Below, one piece after another: positions 26,139-35,295 of a stretch of 64,000 nt of DNA; position 1 is the stretch's first letter; every line of letters begins with the position of its first letter. Below the pieces are notes generated by a model. It worked only from the letters and a program-made list of their open reading frames with translations. It made no database searches and was not told the DNA's origin. A program made the position numbers and the translations under genes. The stretch spans positions 1 through 64,000 of the forward strand of contig NZ_JPKG01000040.1 in the NCBI RefSeq assembly GCF_000735605.1, in the 5' to 3' direction. The stretch is from Allobosea sp. LC85. GTDB lineage: Bacteria > Pseudomonadota > Alphaproteobacteria > Rhizobiales > Beijerinckiaceae.

Positions 26139-26312
26139 CTACCAGAACAACGCGAGCAGCCTGGCAGCGATCACCAGCAGAAAGGCGACAATGATGGTTC
26201 CGAGCACCTGCTGGCGCTTGGCGCGATCGGGAAACTGGCGAGCCAGCAGGCGCCCAAGCGGCTTGCGGAAGATGAAGCCGGCGACGAGCAGAACGATCAG
26301 GATGTGGGACAA
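26139..26312 (-). CDS. Small two-helix membrane protein, TTG start
   Basis: A 57 aa product: MSHILIVLLVAGFIF as a first membrane segment, a basic loop (RKPLGRLLARQF, DRAKRQQ) and a second segment (GTIIVAFLLVIAARLLALFW) up to the TAG at 26139. The start is TTG at 26312, nine bases past the rhodanese stop and in the same frame, so it is likely the second gene of that operon. The amphipathic pattern and positive loop argue for a real hairpin membrane protein. Its function is unknown. Confidence 0.6.
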   Translation of the reverse strand: MSHILIVLLVAGFIFRKPLGRLLARQFPDRAKRQQVLGTIIVAFLLVIAARLLALFW

Positions 26313-26321
26313 GATGCAGGC

Positions 26322-26744
26322 CTAGCCCTTGTCGCCGGCGTTCCTCGGCTCCGGCGCATCGAAGGGCGCACCCGCCTTCTTCCAGGCGCCGAACCCGCCG
26401 GCAATATGCGCCACCGGCTTCAGCCCCATCTCCTGCGCCGCCTGCGCAGCAAGCGCCGAACGCCAGCCGCCGGCGCAGAAGAAGACGAAGCGCTTGTCCT
26501 GCTGGAACACCGGCTTGGCATAGGGGCTCTCGGGATCGATCCAGAATTCGAGCATGCCGCGCGGGCAGTGGAAGGCCCCCGGCATGCGCCCTTCCCGCTC
26601 CAGTTCACGCGGATCGCGCAGATCGACGAAGACGACGTCGTCATGGCCGACCAGTGCACTCGCCTGCTCGACGGAGAGCGTCTCGACCTTGGCCTCGGCT
26701 TCCGCCAGCAACGCCTTGTAGCCCTTGGTGATCACTTGCGGCAT
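26322..26744 (-). CDS. Rhodanese-like sulfurtransferase domain protein
   Basis: A 140 aa single-domain rhodanese. It has VVFVDLRDPRELEREGRMPG (CH2-like motif) and an active-site loop with Cys in FFCAGGWRS, followed by GGFGAWKKAG. The Cys holds a persulfide for sulfur transfer. The ATG at 26744 (MPQVITKGYK) is chosen because it gives the usual start; the frame is open further up without likeness. It is divergent from the DUF599 gene and followed by the small membrane protein gene. Confidence 0.92.
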   Translation of the reverse strand: MPQVITKGYKALLAEAEAKVETLSVEQASALVGHDDVVFVDLRDPRELEREGRMPGAFHCPRGMLEFWIDPESPYAKPVFQQDKRFVFFCAGGWRSALAAQAAQEMGLKPVAHIAGGFGAWKKAGAPFDAPEPRNAGDKG

Positions 26745-26854
26745 TGCCAGCCTCCATCTCGTCGGCGGCACCGTGGCTGCTCGTGCACATCGCGTCAATC
26801 GCGGGCTTGCAGCGCGGCCATGCCGACAGCACTCTGGCCCAAAGGAGGCGATTC

Positions 26855-27544
26855 ATGGCCGGCTTCACGACGATCGACACGATCGCCTTCATCTTCTTCG
26901 TTGCCTCCTGGCTTGGCTATGGCCTGGCCGTGGAGCAGGGTCCGCATGCGGAGCGAAGCCTCAACGCCCGGATGAATATCCGCCGCGCGCGCTGGATCCA
27001 GGAATCGGTACGGCGCGAAAACCGCATCATCGATACCCAGGTGATGAACGGGCTGCAGAACGGCACCGCCTTCTTCGCCTCGACCTCGCTGATCGCAATC
27101 GGCGGCTCGCTCGCTCTGCTGCAGTCCACCGACCGCGTCGTCGCGATCTTCGCCGACCTGCCCTTCACCGCGCCGACGTCTCGCGCGGCCTGGGAGATCA
27201 AGGTGATCGGGCTTGCCGTGATCTTCGCCCATGCGTTCTTCAAATTCGCCTGGAGCTACCGGCTCTTCAATTATTGCGCGATCCTTCTTGGCGCGATCCC
27301 GCCCATGGAACGCCGGGAAGAGCAGGAGACGAAGGACGCCGTCCGCGAGACCATCGCGATGAATATCGCCGCCGGGCGGCATTTCAACCGCGGCCAGCGC
27401 GCCTTCTTCTTTGCGCTCGCCTATCTCGGCTGGTTCATCGATCCCTGGCTGTTCCTTGCCGCAACGGCCGCCGTGCTGACGGCAATGTGGCGCCGCCAGT
27501 TCGCTTCGGAATCCGCGCGAATCTTCACAAGTCCCGGTCACTGA
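26855..27544 (+). CDS. DUF599 family membrane protein
   Basis: A 229 aa protein with four membrane segments (IAFIFFVASWLGYG, FASTSLIAIGGSLALL, VIGLAVIFAHAFFKF, AFFFALAYLGWFI plus a C-terminal hydrophobic stretch) and the family-type region RMNIRRARWIQES. The ATG at 26855 has AAGGAGG seven bases upstream. The family is common in proteobacteria and its function is not established. It is divergent from the rhodanese gene across 110 bases. Confidence 0.88.
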   Translation: MAGFTTIDTIAFIFFVASWLGYGLAVEQGPHAERSLNARMNIRRARWIQESVRRENRIIDTQVMNGLQNGTAFFASTSLIAIGGSLALLQSTDRVVAIFADLPFTAPTSRAAWEIKVIGLAVIFAHAFFKFAWSYRLFNYCAILLGAIPPMERREEQETKDAVRETIAMNIAAGRHFNRGQRAFFFALAYLGWFIDPWLFLAATAAVLTAMWRRQFASESARIFTSPGH

Positions 27545-27643
27545 TTCGCGCAGCCTAGCCGCCGCGATTGCGCTGGACACCGGCGGAACCTCCGTGAGAC
27601 CGTCAACGGGGGGCGAGCCGATCCGCGGATCAGGGAGGCCAGC

Positions 27644-28342
27644 ATGAGCAAGCAGACAGCGATTGTCCTGGTGCATGGATTCTGGGGCAACGCCTCACAC
27701 TGGAACAGGGTGATCCTCAAGCTCTCCCGCAAGGGCTACACATCGCTCCATGCCGTCGAAATGCCGCTGACCTCGCTGGCCGATGATGCCGAGCGCACCC
27801 GCAAGATGGTCGCGCAGCAGAATGGCCCTGTGCTCCTGGTCGGGCATTCCTATGGCGGCGCGGTCATCACGGAAGCCGGAGATCTGCCCAACGTGGTGGG
27901 TCTCGTCTATATCGCGGCCTTTGCGCCGGATGCTGGCGAGAGCCCGGGCGGCATTACCCAGCAACACCCGCCAGAGGCAGCAGCGAACCTCTCTCCCGAC
28001 AGCGACGGCTATCTCTGGGTCCTGCCCGACAAATTCCATGAGAGCTTCTGCCCGGACCTGACGCCCGAAGAGGGTTTCGTGATGAGTGTGACACAGAAGG
28101 CCCCGCTCGCCAGCACCTTCGGCAACACGATCACCGCGCCAGCCTGGAAGAAGAAACCGTCCTGGTATCAGATCTCCAGCGAGGACCGGATGATCGCGCC
28201 TGCAAACCAGGAGCGCATGTCGGCCCGGCTCAACGCGCGAAAGGTCATCACGCTCGCCGCCAGCCACGCTTCGCTCGCCTCCAAAGCTGAAGAAGTCGCA
28301 GCTCTGATCGACGAAGCAGCGAAGGAGACCGCGCCGGCTTGA
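27644..28342 (+). CDS. Alpha/beta hydrolase
   Basis: A 232 aa soluble alpha/beta hydrolase. It has the oxyanion-hole block VLVHGFWGNASHW at residues 9-21, the nucleophile Ser in LLVGHSYGGAV and the catalytic His near the C terminus in AASHASLAS; the acid is probably the Asp in SSEDRMIA. The layout resembles plant methylesterase-like and MhpC-type hydrolases, including the segment GGITQQHPP and WYQISSEDR. There is no signal peptide. The substrate is likely a small ester; this is inference. Confidence 0.88.
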   Translation: MSKQTAIVLVHGFWGNASHWNRVILKLSRKGYTSLHAVEMPLTSLADDAERTRKMVAQQNGPVLLVGHSYGGAVITEAGDLPNVVGLVYIAAFAPDAGESPGGITQQHPPEAAANLSPDSDGYLWVLPDKFHESFCPDLTPEEGFVMSVTQKAPLASTFGNTITAPAWKKKPSWYQISSEDRMIAPANQERMSARLNARKVITLAASHASLASKAEEVAALIDEAAKETAPA

Positions 28343-28447
28343 GCCCCTTCGTCACTGTGCCTTCGACATCAAGCGGCCGGGCAAGCCGATCCCAGCGCCA
28401 AGGCCTCACCGCTTGACGAATCCTTCATCCCTGCCTTTCTGGGCAGC

Positions 28448-28714
28448 ATGACCGACCAAGTTGACGCGCTCGAAGCCGCCATACTCGACCTGCTCACGGA
28501 AGCAGGAGCGGGCCGTACGATCAGTGCCATGGATGCGGCGCGCCGCGTCGGCGGCGACCACCCGGACGGCTGGGGGCCGCTGATGCAGCCGATCCGGCGC
28601 GTCGCCGTGCGGTTGATGAAGGAAGGCCGGCTGGTCATTACCCGGAAGGGGCGCCCGGTGGACCCGGACGATTTCCGCGGCGTCTACCGGCTCTCGTTGC
28701 CGAGCAGCGAATAA
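28448..28714 (+). CDS. DUF3253 small winged-helix-like protein
   Basis: An 88 aa protein, ILDLLTEAGAGRTISAMDAA, then RVGGDHPDGWGPLM and RRVAVRLMKEGRLVITRKGR with the closing VDPDDFRGVYRL, the family pattern of DUF3253. The basic second half and predicted helix-turn-helix suggest nucleic-acid binding, but no function is known. The ATG at 28448 gives the usual length. It is convergent with the YdcF gene. Confidence 0.87.
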   Translation: MTDQVDALEAAILDLLTEAGAGRTISAMDAARRVGGDHPDGWGPLMQPIRRVAVRLMKEGRLVITRKGRPVDPDDFRGVYRLSLPSSE

Positions 28715-28741
28715 GCCCGCCTCGCGCAGCATCCCGCGGCG

Positions 28742-29530
28742 TCAGGGAGCAGGGAACAGCGCGTCCGTGTAGCCGGCAGCGTAATAGGCAACGAGACCAG
28801 CCCATTCCTTGAAGGCAAGCTGTGCAATGTCGAGGCCGAGGGACGCCTCACGATAGGGCCGGAAGAAATCGGCAGGCTCATTGCCCGAGAGATGATCGAC
28901 CGGGAATGCTTCGACCGCGAACCCGGCCTTGCGGAAGACGCCCATCGCGCGCGGCATGTGCCAGGCCGAAGTCAGGAGCAGCCAGCGCTCGCCCGGCTTC
29001 GGCATCACGAGGTCACGGGTGAAGATCGCGTTCTCTCGGGTGTTGCGCGACTTATCCTCAAGCACCAGCCGCTCCGGAGGCAAGCCCAACCCCTCGAACA
29101 GCAGTTTGGCGCCATCGGCTTCGGTCTTGATCACGGGCGAGAGCAGATTGGCGCCGCCCCCGGTGAAAACGATCCTGGCCTCGGGATGCAACCGGGCGAG
29201 CTCGACCGCCTTGGTCATGCGGGCACCGGCGTGGTTCAGCACGATGTCGCCGCGCGCCACGCCGATTGCGCCGCCCAGCACGATGACGCCGGCCACCGGC
29301 CCCCTGGCGGCCTCCTGCTGGGGAAAGCGATTATCCAGTGGCCGCACGATGATGCGCGGCAGCGGACTGAACGACAGAACCAGGATGCCGAGCATGGCAA
29401 ATCCGCCGAGCCAGCGCGCCGGACGCGCGAAGCGGGTGAAGGCCAGCAGCGCCGCTACGGCAGCCAGCAGGATCAGCAGATTCACCGGCGAAAACAGGAA
29501 CCAGATAATCTTGGACAGGACGAAAAACAT
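28742..29530 (-). CDS. YdcF/ElyC-family (DUF218) membrane protein
   Basis: A 262 aa protein with two N-terminal membrane helices (IIWFLFSPVNLLILLAAVAA, then LGGFAMLGILVLSFS) and a DUF218 domain: IVLGGAIG, IVFTGGGANLL, LVLEDKSRNTREN and LLLTSAWHMPRAMGVFRKAG. The E. coli relative ElyC acts in envelope biogenesis (lipid carrier handling at low temperature). The Asn-Thr-x-x-Asn block is the family hallmark. The start at 29530 opens the first helix directly. It lies next to repeat copy B. Confidence 0.9.
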   Translation of the reverse strand: MFFVLSKIIWFLFSPVNLLILLAAVAALLAFTRFARPARWLGGFAMLGILVLSFSPLPRIIVRPLDNRFPQQEAARGPVAGVIVLGGAIGVARGDIVLNHAGARMTKAVELARLHPEARIVFTGGGANLLSPVIKTEADGAKLLFEGLGLPPERLVLEDKSRNTRENAIFTRDLVMPKPGERWLLLTSAWHMPRAMGVFRKAGFAVEAFPVDHLSGNEPADFFRPYREASLGLDIAQLAFKEWAGLVAYYAAGYTDALFPAP

Positions 29531-29560
29531 CGGCAGCCCCCGGAGCGGACTGACTGTCTA

Positions 29561-29661
29561 GAGCATCGGTCAGAAAAGTGTATTGCGGTTTTCGGGAAAG
29601 CCGATGCGAACATGGAAGGTTAGATCATAGTGCCGGATGCGATATCCGGTACGATGATCTA
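29561..29661 (+). repeat. Bipartite palindromic repeat, family 1, copy B
   Basis: An intact unit of about 100 bases: hairpin one (GAGCATCGGTCAGAAAAG with TTTTCGGGAAAGCCGATGC) followed after about 15 bases by hairpin two (TAGATCATAGTGCCGG with CCGGTACGATGATCTA). It lies between the start of the YdcF gene and the end of the following gene. Confidence 0.8.
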
Positions 29662-29701
29662 AGCGATGAAGAGACGACGCTGCATTAACGACACACGACG
29701 C

Positions 29702-30232
29702 TCAACGGATAATGCTGGGTGGATTGGAGGGTCGGCGCACCAGGTTGCGCTGCCCGACCATCCGCTCGAGCTCGAGCGAACGGCTGGCCACCTCGCGCAA
29801 CATGCAGCCTGCCTGCATCCCGGCCATGCGAACCGACGGCTGCATGCTCCCGTAGAACGCGCATTTCTGCGCGGCATAGCCTTCCCAGGCGACCTGCAGC
29901 GCGGCGAACTGGCCGCGCGCGCCGCTGTCGGCATTGCGCATCACCGCCTGGCTGGCGAAGGTCAGGCGCTCGCGCCAGACCACCTCTTCCCGCCTCGCGC
30001 AGTCGGTTTCGGCAGCGCGCCGATCGCCTGAGGCCGCTCGCACGCAGGTGACCGCCACCGAACCGATGCAGGAACTGGCTGCGGTACCGCTCTGGCTCAG
30101 GCAGGACACCATCTGCATGCGGTCGGCCGACAGCACCGGGTTCGAGGGAGGCGACTGCGCCCAGGCGCCGCCGGAAGCCATTGTTGCCAAGCCGAATGCA
30201 AGGATTCCGGAGCGGATCATGGGCACCATCAC
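29702..30232 (-). CDS. Periplasmic DUF1311/LprI-like protein (hypothetical)
   Basis: A 176 aa exported protein: signal ILAFGLATMASGGAWA cleaved before Gln, then a Cys-rich helical domain with six Cys in the pattern of LprI-like proteins, ending AWEGYAAQKCAFYGSMQPSV and AGMQAGCMLREVASRSLELE. LprI of mycobacteria is a lysozyme inhibitor; an analogous role here is only a guess, though two GH25 genes lie 10 kb away. The start may be 30232 or the ATG at 30220. Confidence 0.68.
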   Translation of the reverse strand: MMVPMIRSGILAFGLATMASGGAWAQSPPSNPVLSADRMQMVSCLSQSGTAASSCIGSVAVTCVRAASGDRRAAETDCARREEVVWRERLTFASQAVMRNADSGARGQFAALQVAWEGYAAQKCAFYGSMQPSVRMAGMQAGCMLREVASRSLELERMVGQRNLVRRPSNPPSIIR

Positions 30233-30268
30233 GTCAACCTCCGCAGCGACGGCAAGGCGGCGACACGC

Positions 30269-30889
30269 TCACGTGATCGGCAGGGGCAGCGCCGGCTTCG
30301 CAGCAGGCCGGGCAACCACTGTCTCATACCAGCGCTGGACATTCGGCCGGGACGCGCGCGGCACCGGCATGTTGAGCCAGCGATGCGCGCCCGGCGCGAC
30401 GGTGATGTCCGCCATCCCGAAGCGCGAGCCGGCAAGGTACTCACGCGAGGCGAGATGCGCCTCGAGGATGTCCAGCTTCGCCTCCGTCTTGGCGATCGAG
30501 GCCTCGATCACGGCCATGTCGCGTTTCTCGGCCGGTGTCCGCATCAGACCGAGGAAGGCCGGAGCCATCGCCGGCTGCAACTCGGCAATCATCCAGTCCA
30601 TCCAGCGATCGGCCTCGGCGCGGCGCGAGGGATCCTCCTCCCAGATCCAGCCTGCCCCGTAGCGGGCCGCGAGATAGCGCACGATGCTGCTGGACTCCCA
30701 GATGCAGACATCGCCGTCTTCCAGAACTGGGATCATGCCGTTGGGGTTCTTCGCGAGATAGGCCGGCTCACGGTTGCCTCCGAAGGCACCGCCAAGATCG
30801 ATCCGCTCAAAACTCTGGCCGACCTCGCCGGCCGCCCAGACGGCCTTCTGCACATTGATGGAACTGATCCGGCCCCAGATCGTCAGCAT
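30269..30889 (-). CDS. Glutathione S-transferase family protein
   Basis: A 206 aa cytosolic GST-like protein. The N-terminal thioredoxin-fold domain has WGRISSINVQKAVWA (active-site Ser), NPNGMIPVLEDGD with the cis-Pro, and WESSSIVRYLAARYG (glutathione gamma-Glu site). A helical C-terminal domain follows, with AGSRFGMADITVAPGAHRW. The substrate is unknown. It is probably a separate unit from pccA, whose stop lies upstream of this gene's start by 96 bases. Confidence 0.9.
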   Translation of the reverse strand: MLTIWGRISSINVQKAVWAAGEVGQSFERIDLGGAFGGNREPAYLAKNPNGMIPVLEDGDVCIWESSSIVRYLAARYGAGWIWEEDPSRRAEADRWMDWMIAELQPAMAPAFLGLMRTPAEKRDMAVIEASIAKTEAKLDILEAHLASREYLAGSRFGMADITVAPGAHRWLNMPVPRASRPNVQRWYETVVARPAAKPALPLPIT

Positions 30890-30985
30890 GAAGAGCTCCC
30901 CGTCATCTCTTGGCGGGAAGGACTTTCCTGCCTGACGGCGCGGAAAGCAAATCGTTCCATCCGCAGGCGATGTGCTGCCTCTCGC

Positions 30986-32986
<2,001 letters not shown>

Positions 32987-32997
32987 GGGTGGCGTCT

Positions 32998-33029
32998 CCC
33001 GACTGTCTGAAAACACTGTGACAGTCGGG
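32998..33029 (-). promoter_or_regulatory. Inverted repeat in the pccA leader
   Basis: CCCGACTGTC and GACAGTCGGG (32998-33007 and 33020-33029) form a perfect 10-bp stem with a 12-base loop. The downstream arm runs into GGGAG, the likely ribosome site of pccA, 12 bases before the ATG. It could be an operator or a leader hairpin that limits translation. Confidence 0.6.
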
Positions 33030-33106
33030 GTTTATTGGAGGCTGCAGCCCGCGTCCACTGATGCGAAAGTTCGGGAATGGGCGGCGGGCTGTGCGCGACC
33101 GCCTGA

Positions 33107-33544
33107 TCAGTTGGTCCGAAGAACGCGCTCGATGCGCTGCCCCGGCGCCATGAACGCGCTCTTGCGCATCGCGAAGGCGATCAGCATCTCGTCGCAGCGA
33201 TCAGCCTCACGCACGATCTCGAAGGCGATGCGTCGTGCCGTCTCGGTCGGGCCGTCGCCTGCAGAGAGCGTCGTCACCAGCCAATGTGCCTTCTCGCGAT
33301 CGATCACCCCGGTCGGGCGGCTTTCCCAGACAGCGAAGTCGACGACCAGCGTGACCAGGTAATTGGCGAAGGATGCGCAGGTCGCGACGACGGCGCGATC
33401 GAGCGCAATCAGAATATCGATGACATCACGCGTCATCACGTTGTCGAGCAAGATTCCGCGCTGGAGTATATTGGTATCTTGATCGTCGATCGCGTGCTTT
33501 TCCATCACACGATCGACGAATTCACGGAGCTCATGACCAATCAT
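33107..33544 (-). CDS. Hypothetical protein
   Basis: A 145 aa soluble, helix-rich protein starting MIGHELREFVDRVMEKHAID. No signal or membrane segment. Blocks such as DILIALDRAVVATCASFANY and RRIAFEIVREADRCDEMLIA are not known to me. The ATG at 33544 has CAGGAG eight bases upstream. It is transcribed alone, behind a small palindrome at 33641-33656. A sensor or regulatory role is possible; no function is claimed. Confidence 0.75.
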   Translation of the reverse strand: MIGHELREFVDRVMEKHAIDDQDTNILQRGILLDNVMTRDVIDILIALDRAVVATCASFANYLVTLVVDFAVWESRPTGVIDREKAHWLVTTLSAGDGPTETARRIAFEIVREADRCDEMLIAFAMRKSAFMAPGQRIERVLRTN

Positions 33545-33640
33545 CGTTCGACTCCTGCCCAGCTTTATTGTCCGCCGGTGCGTTCCTGTTGTGGGAACAC
33601 CATGATGCAGCACCAGACAGCAGGTGGTTAACGGCTAAAT

Positions 33641-33656
33641 CTGAACTTCTGTTCAG
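33641..33656. promoter_or_regulatory. Operator-like palindrome CTGAAC-N4-GTTCAG
   Basis: A perfect 16-base interrupted palindrome, about 100 bases upstream of the hypothetical gene start at 33544. A dyad of this size suits a dimeric regulator. No regulator gene lies next to it. Confidence 0.45.
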
Positions 33657-33970
33657 GTTAAACGGCCCTGATCGGACGTGGTTGCGAGGATGTTACTGAG
33701 GGATGGCGCATAGGCCGGGCCGCAGTCGAAATCCCGCATCTCGCCGGTTTCCGCTCGGGCACGCCGCCCGCCTCCCCGCGACGGCTGCCCCTCCGCGCGT
33801 CTCCTTCCGGGATCGGACGTCTCGGCAGCGCGACTGGGCACGATTTGCAGTTCGCCCGGGATGTGAAGCGCCGGAGCGATGACGTGGATCAGCTTCCGAT
33901 CCAATCCGTCGACGCCGGGAGACTGAAAAACCCGATCGGAACGGACATTTCGCTACGCCTTTTACCGTCC
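33657..33970. other. Gene-free stretch
   Basis: About 310 bases between the operator-like palindrome and the HAD phosphatase stop. A TTG-started open frame on the minus strand (33904-33653) has no ribosome site and a GC-driven composition; I see no supported gene, RNA or repeat here. Confidence 0.45.
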
Positions 33971-34651
33971 TCAGGCCGGCTCAGCCACCGCGAGCCCGTC
34001 AATGATCGCCGTCAACTCGACGCAATCGGTGAGGACATGGCGCGCGCCCAGTGCCTGCAGGGACGCGACCGGCTGGAAGCCCCAGGACACGGCAACCGGG
34101 GTTACACCTGCGGCAACCGCCATCTCGATATCGAAGGAACTGTCGCCGACCATCAGGGTGCGTTCCGGCTGCGCGCCGGTTTCCCTCATCGCCTGCAGGA
34201 TCATGCCGGGATGCGGCTTGGACGGCGCATCATCGGCCGTCTGGATCGTCGCCATGTGCTGCCGCCAGCCATAGCGCTCGACGATGTAATCAGCACCACG
34301 ACGCGACTTGCCGGTCGCGATGCCGAGCATTGTATCGGGCCGCGCAGCCAGCGCCTCCAGCATGGCGGCAACGCCCGGGAAGAGCGGCTCGGCGAGGCTT
34401 GGATCGGTTTCGGCCTGCTGCCGCATTGCGCCGAAAACCTCCCTGTAGGTTTCCGTCAGATGGTCGTCGGGCCGCTCCAGCCCCGCAAGCTGCATCAGCG
34501 CAATATCGAGCGTCAGCCCGACGATGCCGAGCCCCGCCTCGCGGCCTGGGTAGACCAGGCCGCAACGCTTGAAGGTCTCGACCTGGGCGCCGAGGATGAT
34601 GGCCGCTGAATCGATCAGCGTGCCGTCGAGATCGAATATGACGAGGTTCAT
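33971..34651 (-). CDS. HAD-family phosphatase (phosphoglycolate phosphatase-like)
   Basis: A 226 aa haloacid-dehalogenase hydrolase. It has motif I IFDLDGTLIDS (nucleophile Asp8 and acid Asp10), motif II in GIATGKSRRG, motif III Lys in SKPHPGM and motif IV LMVGDSSFDIEMA. A four-helix cap lies between motifs I and II (residues about 15-85), as in phosphoglycolate phosphatases and related GMP/pyrophosphatase-type enzymes. The ATG at 34651 places the nucleophile correctly. The substrate is uncertain. It is 55 bases downstream of the PsiF gene and could share its transcript. Confidence 0.9.
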   Translation of the reverse strand: MNLVIFDLDGTLIDSAAIILGAQVETFKRCGLVYPGREAGLGIVGLTLDIALMQLAGLERPDDHLTETYREVFGAMRQQAETDPSLAEPLFPGVAAMLEALAARPDTMLGIATGKSRRGADYIVERYGWRQHMATIQTADDAPSKPHPGMILQAMRETGAQPERTLMVGDSSFDIEMAVAAGVTPVAVSWGFQPVASLQALGARHVLTDCVELTAIIDGLAVAEPA

Positions 34652-34706
34652 GCCGGCGGTGTATCGTGGATCGCTACTGCGATCCACTGCGCCCGGCGCG
34701 GCTCCG

Positions 34707-35195
34707 TCATGACCGGCTCTCGCGGGAGCAATCCGCTACCGCCTTGCGCAGGTCGTCGCCGTCGAGCCCCTTCGCCCGGCTCTCCTTGCGACATTCGGCG
34801 CGGGCCGCCAGATCGGGCCGCTTCGCCTTGAAACAGGCGGCCAGTGCTTCGCGCCGCGCGGCCCCGGTCAGGCCACCGCCATCAGCTTCCGTCTTGCAGG
34901 CGGTACGCGCCGTCGCGGCCGTCGGCTTGCCGTCGCGCGTCAGCCCATCGCGGGCATAGAGCTGGACGCCCGGAAACTTCGCCTGCATGCAATCGCGCAT
35001 CGCCTGGCGCAGATCGTCGCCGCTCAGCGCAACATGTTCGGCAACACAATCCTGCCGCGCCTTGGCGCGCTCGACGCGCGGCACCGGCTCATCGCCGGCT
35101 GCGGCAGCCGTTTGTGGGGCTGCTGGTGACTGCGCAGCGGCGGATGTTGCGAGTGAAAGGGTCAGGCCGGCGAGAATGAAGGCGAAACGCGTCAT
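34707..35195 (-). CDS. Secreted PsiF-repeat protein, predicted LexA-regulated
   Basis: A 162 aa protein with a signal peptide (FILAGLTLSLATSAAA, cleavage before Gln) and three Cys-containing PsiF-like repeats: DCVAEHVALSGDDLRQAMRD, CKTEADGGGLTGAARREALA and CRKESRAKGLDGDDLRKAVA, each with C-x-x-E near the start and a second Cys after Ala-x-x-x. E. coli PsiF is a phosphate-starvation-inducible periplasmic protein of unknown role. Here the promoter region carries two LexA-type boxes overlapping the -35 and -10, so SOS control is predicted. It is a single gene or the head of a unit with the HAD gene. Confidence 0.85.
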   Translation of the reverse strand: MTRFAFILAGLTLSLATSAAAQSPAAPQTAAAAGDEPVPRVERAKARQDCVAEHVALSGDDLRQAMRDCMQAKFPGVQLYARDGLTRDGKPTAATARTACKTEADGGGLTGAARREALAACFKAKRPDLAARAECRKESRAKGLDGDDLRKAVADCSRESRS

Positions 35196-35220
35196 CGGAG
35201 CACCTGCGTAAGAGTGACGA

Positions 35221-35235
35221 GAACAAAATTAGAAC
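35221..35235 (-). promoter_or_regulatory. LexA (SOS) box over the -10 of the PsiF gene
   Basis: The plus strand reads GAACAAAATTAGAAC, an exact GAAC-N7-GAAC direct repeat, the LexA site of alphaproteobacteria, with the usual A+T-rich centre. It overlaps the predicted -10 hexamer and lies 26 bases upstream of the ATG at 35195. Confidence 0.75.
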
Positions 35236-35256
35236 ATATCCGATTTTGTTCTGCAA
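35228..35256 (-). promoter_or_regulatory. Predicted promoter of the PsiF gene
   Basis: On the minus strand TTGCAG (35256-35251) and TCTAAT (35233-35228) are 17 bases apart. The -10 matches the consensus at five of six positions. Each hexamer sits inside one of the two LexA boxes. The initiation site would fall near 35221, giving a leader of about 25 bases. Confidence 0.6.
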
Positions 35257-35262
35257 GCGTTC
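35248..35262 (-). promoter_or_regulatory. Second LexA (SOS) box over the -35 of the PsiF gene
   Basis: The plus strand reads GTTCTGCAAGCGTTC, an exact GTTC-N7-GTTC. It overlaps the predicted -35 hexamer and is 27 bases (centre to centre) from the first box. The two boxes lie within a larger palindrome with outer arms TGCGTAAGAG (35205) and CTCTTACGCA (35262). Confidence 0.65.
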
Positions 35263-35295
35263 TCTTACGCAAGGTCATGAAAGCAAGGCTCCACC

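Noticed and set aside
33653-33904. An 83-codon TTG-started frame on the minus strand
   Set aside because: No ribosome site, Arg/Gly-rich composition from GC content, no recognisable motif.
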